64,000 nt of DNA, taken from assembly GCF_004210375.1 (NCBI RefSeq), contig NC_134829.1, forward strand, positions 54,366,107-54,430,106, given 5' to 3'. The DNA comes from Tachypleus tridentatus (Eukaryota; Arthropoda; Merostomata; Xiphosura; Limulidae). Made by a program: the position numbers and the translations under genes. Positions 44,074 through 54,920 of this stretch are shown here, in pieces. Within the stretch, counting starts at the first letter, position 1; every line of letters begins with the position of its first letter. The notes beneath the pieces are model-generated. The model worked only from the letters and a program-made list of their open reading frames with translations. It was not told the origin of the DNA and made no database searches.

Positions 44074-47000
44074 GAAAAATCTCCAAGAAGATCTTCAAGA
44101 TGTTCAACTCGTTCTCAAGTATCTCCTGGTTCTGAACCCATTAGTGAAGGTAGAAGGTCACGACGTAGCTCTACAGCTGCACAGACGGCTGCTTCTGAGG
44201 CACATGCACGTGTTACACGTAGTCGAAGTCATAAAGAAAGTCCTACATCAACACCTAAGTCTGAAGCAGAGTCTCCTGCCACTAGAGTAAGGTCAGGATG
44301 CCGAAATAAAAGCCGAGTTAACTACCAAGAAGAAAGTGAAGGTGAAGAAGATACCACAACAGTGAAAAAGGAAATAATGATAAAGATTACAATGAATCTA
44401 ACACAGAAGAAAAAATTAGCAAGATCTGGTAATAAACGAGCTACTTCTAGATCTCAAAAAAACACAAAAAAGAAATAGTGGGGATAATCAAAGTGTACAA
44501 CATTCCAAAAAAAGAGCTCACAAAACCATGAAGAACCAGAAAATGATTCAGTTTTGAAGATAACTCAGTCTCACAAAGTGACGAAGAAATGGAAAAGGAT
44601 AAAAACACAAGTAAAGAGTGTAAACCAGATTCTGAAATGGATGATGGTGAAAAGCCAAGTAAAGAGTGTAAACCAGATTCTGAAATAGATGATAGTGAAA
44701 AGCCAAGTAAAGAGTGTAAACCAGATTCTGAAATGGATGATGGTGAAAAGCCAAGTAAAGAGGGTAAACCAGATTCTGAAATGGATGGTGGTGAAAAGCC
44801 AAGTAAAGAGTGTAAACCAGATTCTGAAATGGATGGTGGTGAAAAGCCAAGTAAAGAGTGTAAACCAGATTCTGAAATAGATGATGGTGAAAAGCCAAGT
44901 AAAGAATGTAAACCAGATTCTGAAATGGATGATGGTGAAAAGCCATGTAAAGAGTGTAAACCAGATTCTGAAATAGATGATGGTGAAAAGCCAAGTAAAG
45001 AATGTAAACCAGATTCTGAAATGGATGATGGTGAAAAGCCAAGTAAAGTGTGTAAACCAGATTCTGAAATGGATGGTGGTGAAAAGCCAAGTGAAGAATG
45101 TAAACCAGATTCTGAAATGGATGGTGGTGAAAAGCCAAGTAAAGAATGTAAACCATATTCTGAAATGGATGATGGTGAAAAGCCAAGTAAAGAGTGTAAA
45201 CCAGATTCTGAAATGGATGGTGGTGAAAAGCCAAGTAAAGAGTGTAAACCAGATAGTAAAATGGATGGTGGGGAAAAGCCAAGTAAAGAGAGTAAACCAG
45301 ATTTTGAAATGGATGGTGGGGAAAAGCCAAGTAAAGAGTGTAAACCAGATTTTGAAATGGACGGTGGTGAAAAGGCAAGTAAAGAAAGTAAACCAGATTC
45401 TGAAATGGATGAAGATGAAATGGGAATGGAAGAGAAAACAACTGAAGAGAGTAAACCAGAAGATAAAATGGATCATAATGAAGTAATAGAGAAAAAAGGG
45501 GAACCAAGTAAAGATTTTATACCAGATAGTAAAATGGATGATGAATACAAATCTATAGTAAAAGATAATACAACATCTTCTATGCAAGGACTTTTTTCAT
45601 TCACAAAATCAACTGCAGAGACTGAGAGTGAAAGCACAGACACTTCATGTGAACCAACTACAAAGAAGAATGAAGGAAAAGTTTTTGAATCAAATAAAGA
45701 AGGGTCTTCAGATTTAAAACGCAAGCATGAAGTTCAGAATTTTGAAAATGGATTCACTGAACATCCAGAGAAAAGAAGCAGGAAGACTGATGAGGCAGGA
45801 GATGAATCTGCAATTGAAAGGAACATCATTACAAAAGAAGTTTCTGTTGGTGAAATGTCATGGAAATCTAAAGAAAAGCTAGAATTCATGGAAAACAATG
45901 AAAGAGACAAGACAGCTTCTTCAGAAGTAGAAATTAATATTAGTTTGATGGATAACTTGTCCGTTGGTGAAACTTCAGAAAATTCAAGAACCTTCATTAC
46001 TCCTGAGACTATTTTAAAAGAAGAACCTATGGAAGTTGATGAAGAAAACGGAGATATGGTCAGTGAAATACCTGTTGAAAAGAGTGTTGTGACTAAAAAG
46101 TCTTCACATGTTGAAAGCATTGAGGGTAGTAAGGAGAACAGAACAGAGAAACTTTCTGTTGGGGACCAGTCTTTGGTTGAAAAGGGTGAGACAGTTACAG
46201 AACACACTAGTGTGTCAGAGACAAAGAATATTTCTGAAGCTGAAAAACACCATTTAGAAAAACCACTTTTAAGCAGTTTTGATGTGAACAATTTAGATAC
46301 AGGTTGGAATACCAAAGAAGTTCAGCAGAGTGATAATGTATTGGAAGAGAATGAATCTTCAGTTGGGCTTTCAGAAAAACAAGAGTCTTTAAGTAAGATT
46401 CCTACACCACCTCCAGAAGATATCTCAGAAATTTCTTTACAAACAGAGAGAAGTGACAGTAGAGTGTCAGTCATTCAACAAAGCTGCGAACAGTTAAGTA
46501 AGAACATAAATACTTCTGGTGTTAATGAGTCCATGAATGTTCACAAAGAGAAAGGTAAGGATATTTATTTACCTGTAGATGTTAATGTGAGCAGTATTTG
46601 TGCTGAACAAGGGATTGTGTTGTTCAAAAGAAGTTTCTTCTGTTTCTTCTGGAAGAGAAATATAAATTTCAGCATCCAAACACAGCATTTCAGAGTGAAT
46701 GTGAAAGTTCCAAGGACATGAACTTATCAAAGGTACCATTAGCTGATACTGAAACTGCATCTCAGTTTGAGAAGGATAAAAATCCTCCATGTGTGGTGAT
46801 TAGTAATGAGTCAGATCTGACAGAAAACATAGCCGTCCCTAAATCACCTCATCGTGAAGTTGAACATAAGCTAACACCAACTTCTGATCTTTTATCTTGT
46901 AAATCTACTCAATCAGGTAAAGGTGTTAAAAGTTTGGAAGTTCCTGACCAGGTTAAATTTCCCACAGGTGAGAATACTGAACCAGTTGATAATGCCCAAT

Positions 47001-48048
47001 CAGTTCAGCCATCATCATCATTAACCACTGTCAGTTACATGAATTCATCAGTTATCGAAGATGCAAAAGTTATTACTGCCTGCACCATTACAGAACCTTC
47101 AAAAGTATATACCGTTTCAGTCGCCTCTACTGATCATTCTGAAGAGGATTTTACGGAAAGACAGTAAGACAGAATCTTCAGAGAAAGATACATTGTCAAC
47201 TGTTTCTGCAGAATATTCAACTGTAAATAGTGATTCAAACATACCCAGAGAACATTCAAAAGTACATACTGTTTTGGAAACTTTTGCTAATCATTCAAAA
47301 ATAGATATTTTAAACTCTCTTGAACAAGTACCATGTATAGATACTATTGATGGCCATTCAAAAGTAGGTCTTGTTTCAGAAACACTGACAGATCATTCAA
47401 AAATAGAAAATGTTTCAGACCCATTAGCTGATCATTCAAAAGTAGATAATGTTTCAGACCCATTAGCTGATCGTTCAAAAGTAGATAATGCTTTAAACAC
47501 TCCTAGCGATGTTTCAAACTTTCATACTGATGAGTCTGAAGTGGGAGTTATTTCCAGTACTCCTTCAGAGCAGACAAAAATGGATGTTATTTCAAACACA
47601 CAAACCGAACATTCAAAAGTAGATATTGTTACAAACAATGCTACAAATGGAGTTCACAGTGCTGGTTTAATTGAGACGGGGGAATCAAAATGCCTTGAGA
47701 TTTCGTGGTCGACAGTATCTGTTCAATTCTGCATTAACTTCTGAACATAGAACTGCTCTTAGTAATAGAACATTCAGTGTAGTATCTTGTAGTTTGAAAA
47801 CTGATGAACCTCGCTATGACCAACTGTTTACAGAATTAGAAATAATTAACCCTGATCTTGTCTGCTTTCAGCATGTCAGTCTTCCTTACTTCACAGATAT
47901 TTTGCAGCCTAAAATGAATGATTCAGGATATATTGGTGTTACAAATTCACCAAAGAATGATTTAATTGGATTAGCAACCTTTAGCAAAAGTGCTGCATTC
48001 CATATTGATGAACATTCTGCTATGTCCTTAAAAGAAATTGTTGAAAAG
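44074..48048 (+). CDS. Large coding exon: acidic repeat region plus start of an EEP-like domain (frameshifted)
   Basis: The exon begins after the acceptor at 44073 with EKSPRRSSRCSTRSQ and ends at IVEK before a consensus GTGAGT donor at 48049. Its length, 3975 bp, is a multiple of three. Order of parts: a Ser/Arg/Lys-rich head (to about 44590), 16-residue acidic repeats (44610-45425), a long Ser/Glu/Lys-rich low-complexity stretch with a basic patch EKRSRK (about 45770) and a sumoylation-like LKEEPMEVD (about 46015), 13-residue repeats (about 47090-47640), and from about 47700 the beginning of a folded domain. That last part (for example TFSVVSCSL, NPDLVCFQHVS, GYIGV, LIGLATFSKS) matches the layout of Angel/CCR4-type exonuclease-endonuclease-phosphatase domains. 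The expected catalytic Asn (SYN) and Glu (QEV) read Ser and His. Reading frame changes occur near 44370, 44425, 44470, 44525, 44555, 46620, 46665, 47155 and 47670, so the sequence as given does not encode one uninterrupted protein. Function is unknown; an RNA-related, nuclear, non-catalytic role is only a guess. Confidence 0.7.
44610..45425 (+). repeat. 48-bp tandem repeat coding a 16-residue acidic unit
   Basis: About 17 head-to-tail copies of 48 bp in one reading frame. The consensus peptide is SKECKPDSEMDDGEKP. Substitutions such as M/I, D/G and C/S/G change single residues and never break the frame in this block. Two looser copies follow (about 45440-45545). The unit mixes acidic residues with one Cys and repeated Lys-Pro, and is likely disordered. 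Frame conservation through all copies, next to a flank with five frameshifts in 190 bp, argues that the block is truly coding. Copy number is likely variable between individuals. Confidence 0.93.
47090..47640 (+). repeat. 39-bp degenerate repeats coding a 13-residue unit
   Basis: Imperfect repeats of a 13-residue unit, clearest as DHSKIENVSDPLA, DHSKVDNVSDPLA and DRSKVDNALNTPS at about 47390-47510, with weaker copies before (EHSKVHTVLETFA, GHSKVGLVSETLT) and after (EQTKMDVISNTQT, EHSKVDIVTNNAT). The core is HSKV/I. It lies between the acidic region and the EEP-like domain and is probably a disordered linker. One frameshift (near 47155) falls near its left end. Confidence 0.8.
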
Positions 48049-50099
48049 GTGAGTCGTGAGTTGATTGTCTTAAAACTAATGCTAGTAATTTATAGAACTA
48101 GTTTAAACCATTTTTTGAAATATAAAGACAGGTGTAAAAATTGAAAATTATAAACCCTCTAATGCAATATCTTCCAATAAGTTATCTTACTTCCAACTGC
48201 AAAAGAAGCTCTCTTGACTTGTACTGTTCTCTGTTGGTGCAAATTTTCACTCACCATATTCTTGATACTCTCACATATTTCTGCACGCTAAGAAGCAAAT
48301 GGTTGTGCAAGAACCCTTCATCAGTAGGAGTGCAATGCTACCCCTGTGATGACTAGCATTTTTTTTTAATCTTGCAACTGTTAACCATTTCTTAGTTGGT
48401 AGTTCTGTTGAATAGAATTGTCTTTGCGTGGGTTTGATTCACATATCCACAAGTGTTTATTTTTCTAATTTGTTTACTCGAATTACCTTGTTCTTTACCA
48501 TTTTTGTTCCCTTTTTTTGAATTATTTTGTGTATATTCTCTCTCTCAATTTTGTGAGTTATGCACTCAGGTGATTACTGTTACAACTGTGTCCAGTGGAC
48601 TAGAACCACAATTCTTGACCCAGGAATTGGTCCATTTCATGCACAAACTGGTGATTATTGTATAGTGGTTTTCTGTGTTTGCAAAGGTTTGGATTTGGAC
48701 AGTCATTTTTTCACTTCCTGAATATGCCTCATTCACCTGTCTTTTTGAGGGAATTGCCCAAACCTTTTTCCTCTAAGGTGGATTTGATTATTCATATAGG
48801 TTATGTTCTGTCATTTTATCTTGTTTTATATGTTCCATCTCTAATCTTCTTGGGTACTAGCCTTTGGTTCATTATTTTGTTTCCTCCTTCCCTGGATATT
48901 TGGTTTCATGTATGTCATTTTATGGATGATCATTCTTTTGATTATAATAGTCCCATCTTATTTAAACTTGGACTACTGTTACTTCTTCCTTAGTGGGAAT
49001 TAGACCCCAATAATTTGATTACCTTCTCCTGTATTTTTTCTTACCCTGACCACCCTTCTTGATTTAGAGCTGGTGCCTGCTAGACTGCTTCAAGTTGTCC
49101 ACATTTGTAAGTCCTTAGCAGTTAATCCATGGGTTCTGAAAGTCATTTAGTATATCTGATCCTCTACTTCCATTCCTTTCCCTTGTTGTCTCACATTGTT
49201 TTCTTCACTACCCCTCAGGATCCTGTGTTTTGTTCGTCTGATTCATTCCAGTGGCCTTCATTTTCACTGTTCTTTGGATGTATGGCTGCCTCTTGCCTCC
49301 TTACAAGTTGACTCAGTCAGGCCCTACCAGCTCCACTTCAGTTGCAAGCTATTGAATGTCTTGTATACAACACTCATTCTTCTTTGTTGCATCTTCATGC
49401 ATCATTGTCACAGTTTTCATTGATCCCTCATTTGATCCCTTAGATGTCCCTCTTACCATTTTCCCTCCCTTACAGACCAATTTCTACTGGTGTTTTGGAT
49501 CAGAACAGTACAGCCTTGATTTTTAGATGGAAGGTTAGATAACAGCTTCTTTTAGCAACTGTTCATTGTTTCATTAAAAGCATATAAACATGTTTTAATT
49601 TAAAGACAAGGAACCCACTTTTTAGAAAATAAGTTTGAAGATATTTCACTTGGTAATGAAGAAAACGTTGTTATAAATGTACAATGTTTTAATAAGATGT
49701 CACCCTCAGATACAAGTAGTTTACAGACACATGAATATACATATATACAGTAAGGAACAGAGGTCACATGATCAGATATTTCTTCACAGCTTAGTATTAC
49801 ATATCTAGTTACTGGGTTGTTTATTAGTTTAAGATGGGATTGTTTTGTTCAATTAAAATAACTTCCTTTATTCTGCATTTATTAGTATTTTGTTCTTCAT
49901 TTAAAATACAGTTTTTGTATAGATATAGTGAAATGTTTCCTGTTGCAATGGTGGTAAACGTGATAAACCTTTTTAGAATATTTTTTGCATCACCCATCTA
50001 CCCTGCACTCTTTCTTCATTCCTCACCTGAAGAGCTGGGTTTTGCATATTATTATTATTATTTTTCATCTTGTTCTTTCATGGCAGTTTATATAGTTTC
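48049..50099 (+). other. Start of intron 2; pyrimidine-rich segment of unknown origin
   Basis: The intron opens with GTGAGT. From about 48170 to 49560 the plus strand is unusually T- and C-rich and carries several medium-length open stretches with hydrophobic translations, but I recognise no domain in either strand. The composition differs from the AT-rich intron around it, and it precedes the LINE remnants, so it may be an older, decayed retroelement. I could not identify its ends, a poly-A tail or terminal repeats. Confidence 0.4.
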
Positions 50100-50870
50100 C
50101 AAGTGCAACCTGGAACCACACTGTATTAACTGTAGTGGCCCACACCCCTCTTACTCTATTTCTTGCCCTAAATGTGTAGAAAAGAAAGAGATGCAATGCT
50201 TAAAGACTGTTAATAATATCACTTGCTCAGAGGCTTGGAAGGTATTGTCCCCAACTCTATCTCAGACATATGCTGCTGCACTCTATTCCACTACCACAGT
50301 GGGAGTGCAGACATATCTTTCCGTGCCTTCAACAGAGTTGTTTGCAAAACATCTTAAGAATCTTGTGCCCTCCATAGTTAAAAAAGTTGATGCATCTATG
50401 TCTACTTCCATCTCTGTCCCTACCACTGCTTCTAGTGACTGCCCAATTTCACTTCCTTCAAGTTCAAATGTTTCCTTGGGCCCATCCTCTTCTGCAGCCC
50501 CAAAAGTAAATGGACCATTTGTTCACACCCTCAGTCATTGGAATCTTTGTCCACAGACAGAGACCTGTTTACCTGACCCAGGGCAGGATCCATCAAGGTT
50601 GATAGATCTTTGCCCAATAAAGAAGGGAATGGTCACTCTGATCCAGTGAAACTGTCAAGGTTTTCCATCAAATTTAGATGACATTAAGGATTTTATTGAT
50701 CTTTACCATCCTGTGCATTTCTCATAGGAAACGTTTCTAAAACCTGCTGATACAGTCACCCTTTGGTAGTTTTTTTTTGTTTAGAAACAATGGGTCTGAT
50801 GATAGACGAGTGTATGGTGAGGTGGCATTGCTGGTTGATCAGCGTGTGCCCACCACATACTTGTGAATTG
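50100..50870 (+). mobile_element. Jockey-like LINE, fragment 1 (ORF1 end and start of ORF2)
   Basis: First of three pieces of one non-LTR retrotransposon. It holds the zinc-knuckle end of ORF1 (see the separate entry) followed by the start of ORF2, an apurinic-type endonuclease. NCQGFPSNLDDI at about 50651, ETFLKPADTVTL at about 50730 and EVALLVDQRVPT at about 50817 are in the order expected for the endonuclease N-terminus. Several stops interrupt it. The piece breaks off exactly at the terminus of a hAT element at 50871 and resumes at 51816. The 5' end is not defined and may lie further left. Confidence 0.8.
50101..50649 (+). pseudogene. LINE ORF1 remnant with zinc knuckle
   Basis: A readable stretch of about 180 codons. 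Near its start is one zinc-knuckle-like motif, CINCSGPHPSYSISC (C-x2-C-x3-H-x6-C), of the kind found in tandem at the end of jockey/I-clade ORF1 proteins, which bind the element's RNA. A Ser/Thr/Pro-rich tail follows. The other knuckles and the RRM-like N-terminal part that such proteins normally have are not visible upstream, so this is a truncated copy. Its right end runs directly into ORF2 endonuclease sequence. The reading is open but there is no sign it is expressed. Confidence 0.7.
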
Positions 50871-51815
50871 CAGAGATGCCAACCATTACAATTTGAGCGT
50901 AATCATTACGATTTTGGTGTATACATTACGACTATATGCTCATACAGACAAATATTATGACTTGTTGCAACTCCCAAATTATTATATATTATATAGGTCT
51001 ATACAATAAGGTGATAAATTGTTCCCCCATGGCTTGAAAGGGGTGAAAAGAAAACTTCTAATGAGATACAAATAAATTTTATAATAAGCAAAAGACATAG
51101 TCCAAATGGCTACTTGCAATAATCATATTTGTGCTTCAAATAATAAAAAATATTTGCATCTCTGACGTCTACCAATAGTTTGAGTGCGGTGCTTCTCCAT
51201 ACTGGGTACGTGGGGGAATTCATAGTTACATCAATGCTTATCAGCCAATCAGCACTCGCATAGATGAGTATTTTTCGTTTTCTAAGCGGCATAGAAACAC
51301 CAATGCGATTGTTCACAAGATGGAAAAAAGAGGCCTTGTTCACCAGATTGTCTTGTTTCTGGCAAATCTAAAAGGACTAAAACTGTGAATCAAAAATTTA
51401 GAAAAGAGTATAGTGCAAAATATCCGGTCATTGCATCAAAAGTCAGTGACAACCATGCGTTTTGTACAGTTTGTCGCATCAGTTTTTCTGTGGCGCATGG
51501 CAGGATAAACGATTGTTTCAGACATACAAAATCGGCATCTCACCAACAAAAGGCTGAGGCAAAGACAAAAGCAATCAGCTAATGACATGTATGAGTAAGA
51601 ATTCAGAGTATGAAAAAGAATTTCAAAAGAATGTTCTTAAATTTATTTATTAAATACACAAAACACAGTCATAAATGAGCAATCTATAGCAGTAATAAAT
51701 AATAATTATAATAATAAACAACTTGGAGACATTGGTCAGGCCTAGTAGCTGCAAATGTTAAAGGGCTCTGTCTACAATCATTATGCTCAGTCATTTGAAA
51801 TAGTTAGCATCTCTG
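50871..51815 (+). mobile_element. Small hAT transposon derivative (945 bp)
   Basis: The left end CAGAGATGCCAACCATTACA and the reverse complement of the right end, CAGAGATGCTAACTATTTCA, match at 17 of 20 bases, and the first nine bases are identical. This is a hAT-style terminal inverted repeat. Repeated CATTACGA-like words lie just inside the left end. The element splits the LINE endonuclease: DQRVPT lies before it and IDTPLEAEDICIS after it. Both flanks carry AATTG directly at the terminus, compatible with a decayed target duplication but not proof of one. A third copy of the terminus word (GCATCTCTG, 51156-51164) lies inside, suggesting an internal rearrangement or two nested copies. Length is far below a full hAT, so it is an internally deleted, non-autonomous copy. 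Confidence 0.75.
51310..51582 (+). pseudogene. Truncated hAT protein: BED-type zinc finger only
   Basis: An open reading of about 90 codons inside the small hAT element. After a short basic lead (SGKSKRTKTVNQ) it shows KFRKEYSAKYPVI and then FCTVCRISFSVAHG...CFRHTKSASH, which fits a BED-like zinc finger (C-x2-C followed by spaced His). That is the DNA-binding N-terminus of a group of hAT transposases. It stops at 51582 with no catalytic domain, RNase H-like acidic residues or hATC dimerisation region behind it, so only the DNA-binding part remains. Such a fragment could in principle bind the transposon ends, but nothing shows that it is made. Confidence 0.65.
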
Positions 51816-51942
51816 CAATTGATACACCCTTGGAGGCTGAAGACATCTGTATTTCCTTAGGTCGTACTATCATTATTTGTTCTCTGCCTGCTTCCTCTAT
51901 AATCAGTCAGACCTTTATGCCTTCATTGAGCAGTTACCATTG
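51816..51942 (+). mobile_element. Jockey-like LINE, fragment 2 (endonuclease middle)
   Basis: A 127-bp piece between two DNA-transposon ends. It reads IDTPLEAEDICISLGRT and then a SLPASS...FIEQLPL segment with one shift of frame. This is the part of the jockey endonuclease just before the conserved GDFN motif. It continues the LINE from fragment 1 and leads to fragment 3 at 56233. The GDFN-like stretch itself is missing at the junction, so roughly 30 bp of the LINE were lost when, or after, the long-TIR element inserted. Confidence 0.75.
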
Positions 51943-52458
51943 GGTCATTCCATGTCAAATCATCCAGATTTTGGAAAATTTTCCAGGTGACCCCCTCAGA
52001 ATGTCTTGAAAAAATTCATGTGCTCATCTACCCATATAATGAAAAATTGCCAAAGATTAGATCAATATCTCTAATAGTTTCTGATTTACAGCCCTGTAAA
52101 ATTTAGTTAATTATTTTTTATTTGTGGCAAATTCATTTTTGAGCAACTTTGGCTGCTTAAAGCTGCAAGAGTAATGGTGGTAGAAGGGTGAAATTTGCTA
52201 CACTGACTGAATTAATCTCACAGAATTCAAAAATGATCTCAAACCAAGTTTATGTTTCTTAGGATTTTCATAGTGAGGCTGTAAAATCACCTGAAAACTC
52301 AAAATTGTAAAAAAACATTGGTTTATTTAATAAGCCATAGCTTGAAGACTTGATATGATACAAAGCTGAATTTTGTTTTCAAATTTCCTATAAGATAAAT
52401 CAGCAATTGTTGTAATTAAAAGTCTATTAGATCTCCTGTAAAAAATGTAGTTGCATGC
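51943..52458 (+). repeat. Left inverted-repeat arm of the long-TIR element
   Basis: Pairs with 55734-56232 in inverted orientation. Shared landmarks in order from the tip: ATTCCATGTCAAATCATCCA, GAGCAACTTTGGCTGCTTAA, ACACTGACTGAATTAATCTC, GTGAGGCTGTAAAATCACCT and AAAATGTAG then TGCATGC. Small indels separate the arms, so they have diverged since insertion. Confidence 0.88.
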
Positions 52459-52617
52459 AACATTTTATGATTTAGCTAAAAATAGCCCTACTTCAGGCTA
52501 CAGTTTGACTATTCAACGATTTCAGATTTTTACCATATATTCTTACATCTCTGAATATTATCTACAAAAACATCAGGATGGTGTTCAACCTACTTTTTGA
52601 GTTATAATTTTTTAAAG

Positions 52618-54920
52618 CAGTGGTGTACAAACATTTTGAGTCAGGGGCCACAAAAAGGTGAAGATTAAAATCGTCCCACAGTTGTTTCACACAAGATGGG
52701 CATCACATTTACGAACACACAAATAATGATTACATCAAAGAGTTTGCACATTATTCTTAAGAAATGTTATGATACGTCTACTGTCACAAAGTCGGTGCAA
52801 TGGATGGTGTTGCATGTCATCTACGAGCTTAGAAATGTCTGGCTTCATGTTTGACATTGAAAGACGTAAGACTGCTTCCAGATGGTCATCAGTCAGCTGA
52901 TTGCGAGTGTTGTTTTTGTTCAGTTTCATTTGCGAGAAAGCCTGTTTGCAGCAGTACATGCTATCAAACATGCTGGTGCGGACAAGTGCTTCTCTTTCAG
53001 ATTAGCAAATGTATCAGGCAACGCTTTGTAGAAGTCAAGCAAACTGTTTTCTCGGTAAATAGCACGCAGTTCATCAAAAGCCTGGAGATCAGTAAGTTTG
53101 AGCTAATATTCTGCTGATAAGTCATCCACTGACACACTGAACAGATCAGCAAAAAGTTTCATCAACAATCTGCATTGGTCAAAGTAATGAAACCGTGAGT
53201 TGATGGATTGAATCAAGGTATCTAGCTTCCCAACATATACTTGTGTGTCAATGTTCTGATTCTTCTGTAGCTGTGACTGAAAAGTGGAAAGTGCATGAAG
53301 TTGCCTGATGCTGCTTGCTGCCAGAACAACTGAAACTTGAAAGCAGTCCTGAAAGCTGAGACATGATTTGAAGCTGACAGACAAGCTGATTTTTGCCTTG
53401 CAACTTCAAATTCAGATCATTCAAGTATTGTGTCATGTCAACCAGAAAGGTCAAATCAGCTTGCTATGCTGGATCAGTCATGGAAATCACTTCTGTCTCT
53501 TTGTTCTTGCTTCTGAGGAATTCTATCACCTCATCAATCAACTTCCAGAATCTTCTGAGCAACTTCCCTCTACTCAGCCAGCATACTTCACAGTGATACA
53601 CAAGGTCACCATAGTCTGAATCAATTTCTTCAAGAAGACTTCGGAAAGTGACGGTGATTGAGCCCTCGTGATTGGATGAAATTAATGGTTTTTGTCACTA
53701 ATGCCATCAGTGTCTGAAAACCAAGTTCTTTACTGCACAGGTTCTGTTGGTGAATAATACAGTGCAACTTCAATTGTCTGTTCTGCTTTCCTCGATGCTT
53801 CATCAACAGTTCAACCAGCCTCTTACTTTCTCCAGTCATGGCTGGTGCTCCATCAGTTGTCACACTTACCAGTTTCATGAAATCCAATGAAACACTACTA
53901 CACAGTCATACTGTCTCCTCGAATAGAGCAGACCCAGTTGTCTGACCCTTCATGGAATTCATGCCAATTAGTTCCTCTGTGATATCAAATGATGACAACA
54001 CACCACGAACAAAAACTAGTAGCTGTGCTGTTGAACTGACGTCAGTGAACTCGTCTGCTGCCAGAGAGAAGTAGACAAAGTTGGCTGCTTTATTTGTAAG
54101 CTGTCTTGTCACGTCTGCTGAGAGGTGTGAAATTCTTCGTTGAACTGTCATACGATTCTAAGCCACCATTTGTAGCTTGCGAACTGCTTCTGGACACAAC
54201 TTTTCCAATGCAGTAATCATACATTGCTTGACAAAATCACCATCAGTGAACGGTCGGCCAAATTTCGCTATCATCAACGAAATATCGTAACTGACCTCAC
54301 ATGCTGTACCAAAATCTGCTGACTGCTTTGAGGAAACGTTCTGCTTGTGATTCAGCAACTGCAACAGAGATTCAATTTGAGCTGTTCATTCAACATTGAC
54401 AACATTGTGGAAATCTTTATGCTTCAACTCATAATGACACTCTATATTGGATATCTTTGCCCCTGCTACTGTTGAATGACACAGCAGACAAATCACGTTC
54501 TTCTGTTGTTGAACAAAACAGTTTTGCGCAGTCCAATCATCATGAAACTGCTGGTTTTCGTCGTCAACTTTTCTTTTACAATTAGCTGCCATTTTTGTTA
54601 CGAAATAATATCAAAATAGGGCTCGTAAGTAAATCTCGAAGAACAATTGGAATGTGTGAGATTTTGTAATTATGGACATATTACGTCATTGTGCCAATGA
54701 TTAAATGCCTATGCATTAACAAGATTTGGTTATTAAATTTTCTTTGTTGCTCAACACAAATATGGAACCATCCAGTATCTAATCTAATGCATATTCTTCT
54801 ATAGCGCTTAATCTTTGCACAGGTGCAAACTCTAAGGGTGTGAACTCTATGTTTGACTTTCCTGTTGGACATCGCAGACTAATTTGCGACTCATTGCAGA
54901 CCGGACTTTGTGTACTTCTG
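52618..54920 (-). mobile_element. Charlie-type hAT transposon, 2303 bp, with perfect 8-bp target duplication
   Basis: The left tip starts CAGTGGTGTACAAAC and the reverse complement of the right tip starts CAGAAGTACACAAAG, an imperfect hAT inverted repeat with conserved CAG ends. TTTTAAAG occurs immediately before (52610-52617) and immediately after (54921-54928) the element, an exact 8-bp duplication as hAT elements make. It carries a broken transposase gene on the minus strand. It sits inside the long-TIR element and is the youngest layer by nesting order. Confidence 0.93.
52735..54592 (-). pseudogene. hAT (GTF2IRD2/ZBED-like) transposase, broken
   Basis: Reading right to left, the translated pieces run in the order of a full hAT transposase of the Charlie group related to vertebrate GTF2IRD2/ZBED-type proteins. 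They include a BED-like finger (CLLCHS...HYELKH, about 54400-54510), FGRPFTDGDFVKQCM (about 54220-54280), SLAADEFTDVSSTAQLL (about 54010-54070), SVTTDGAPAMTG (about 53830-53870), LHCIIHQQNLCSKELGFQ (about 53720-53775), and a C-terminal dimerisation part ending CCKQAFSQMKLNKN (about 52910-52955). Several stops and frameshifts separate these pieces. The C-terminal motif normally of the form CEQxFS has Lys for Glu, a position often given as a catalytic acid, so the copy is dead even apart from the stops. Confidence 0.88.

Noticed and set aside
44548-45587. Minus-strand open readings of over 300 codons opposite the acidic repeats
   Set aside because: They are a by-product of the 48-bp period on the coding strand: with a multiple-of-three unit free of stops in several frames, all copies stay open. 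The plus-strand frame continues into non-repeat coding sequence and splice sites; the minus frames do not.
45473-46315. Minus-strand open readings opposite the low-complexity coding region
   Set aside because: Ser/Phe-rich mirror images of an A- and G-rich coding strand, with no domain and no splice context.
46554-46680. A small intron starting at GTAAGG (46555) instead of two frameshifts
   Set aside because: Neither nearby acceptor (TTTCAG at 46672 or 46687) restores an open frame after this donor, and the sequence between reads like the flanking protein once the frame changes are allowed.
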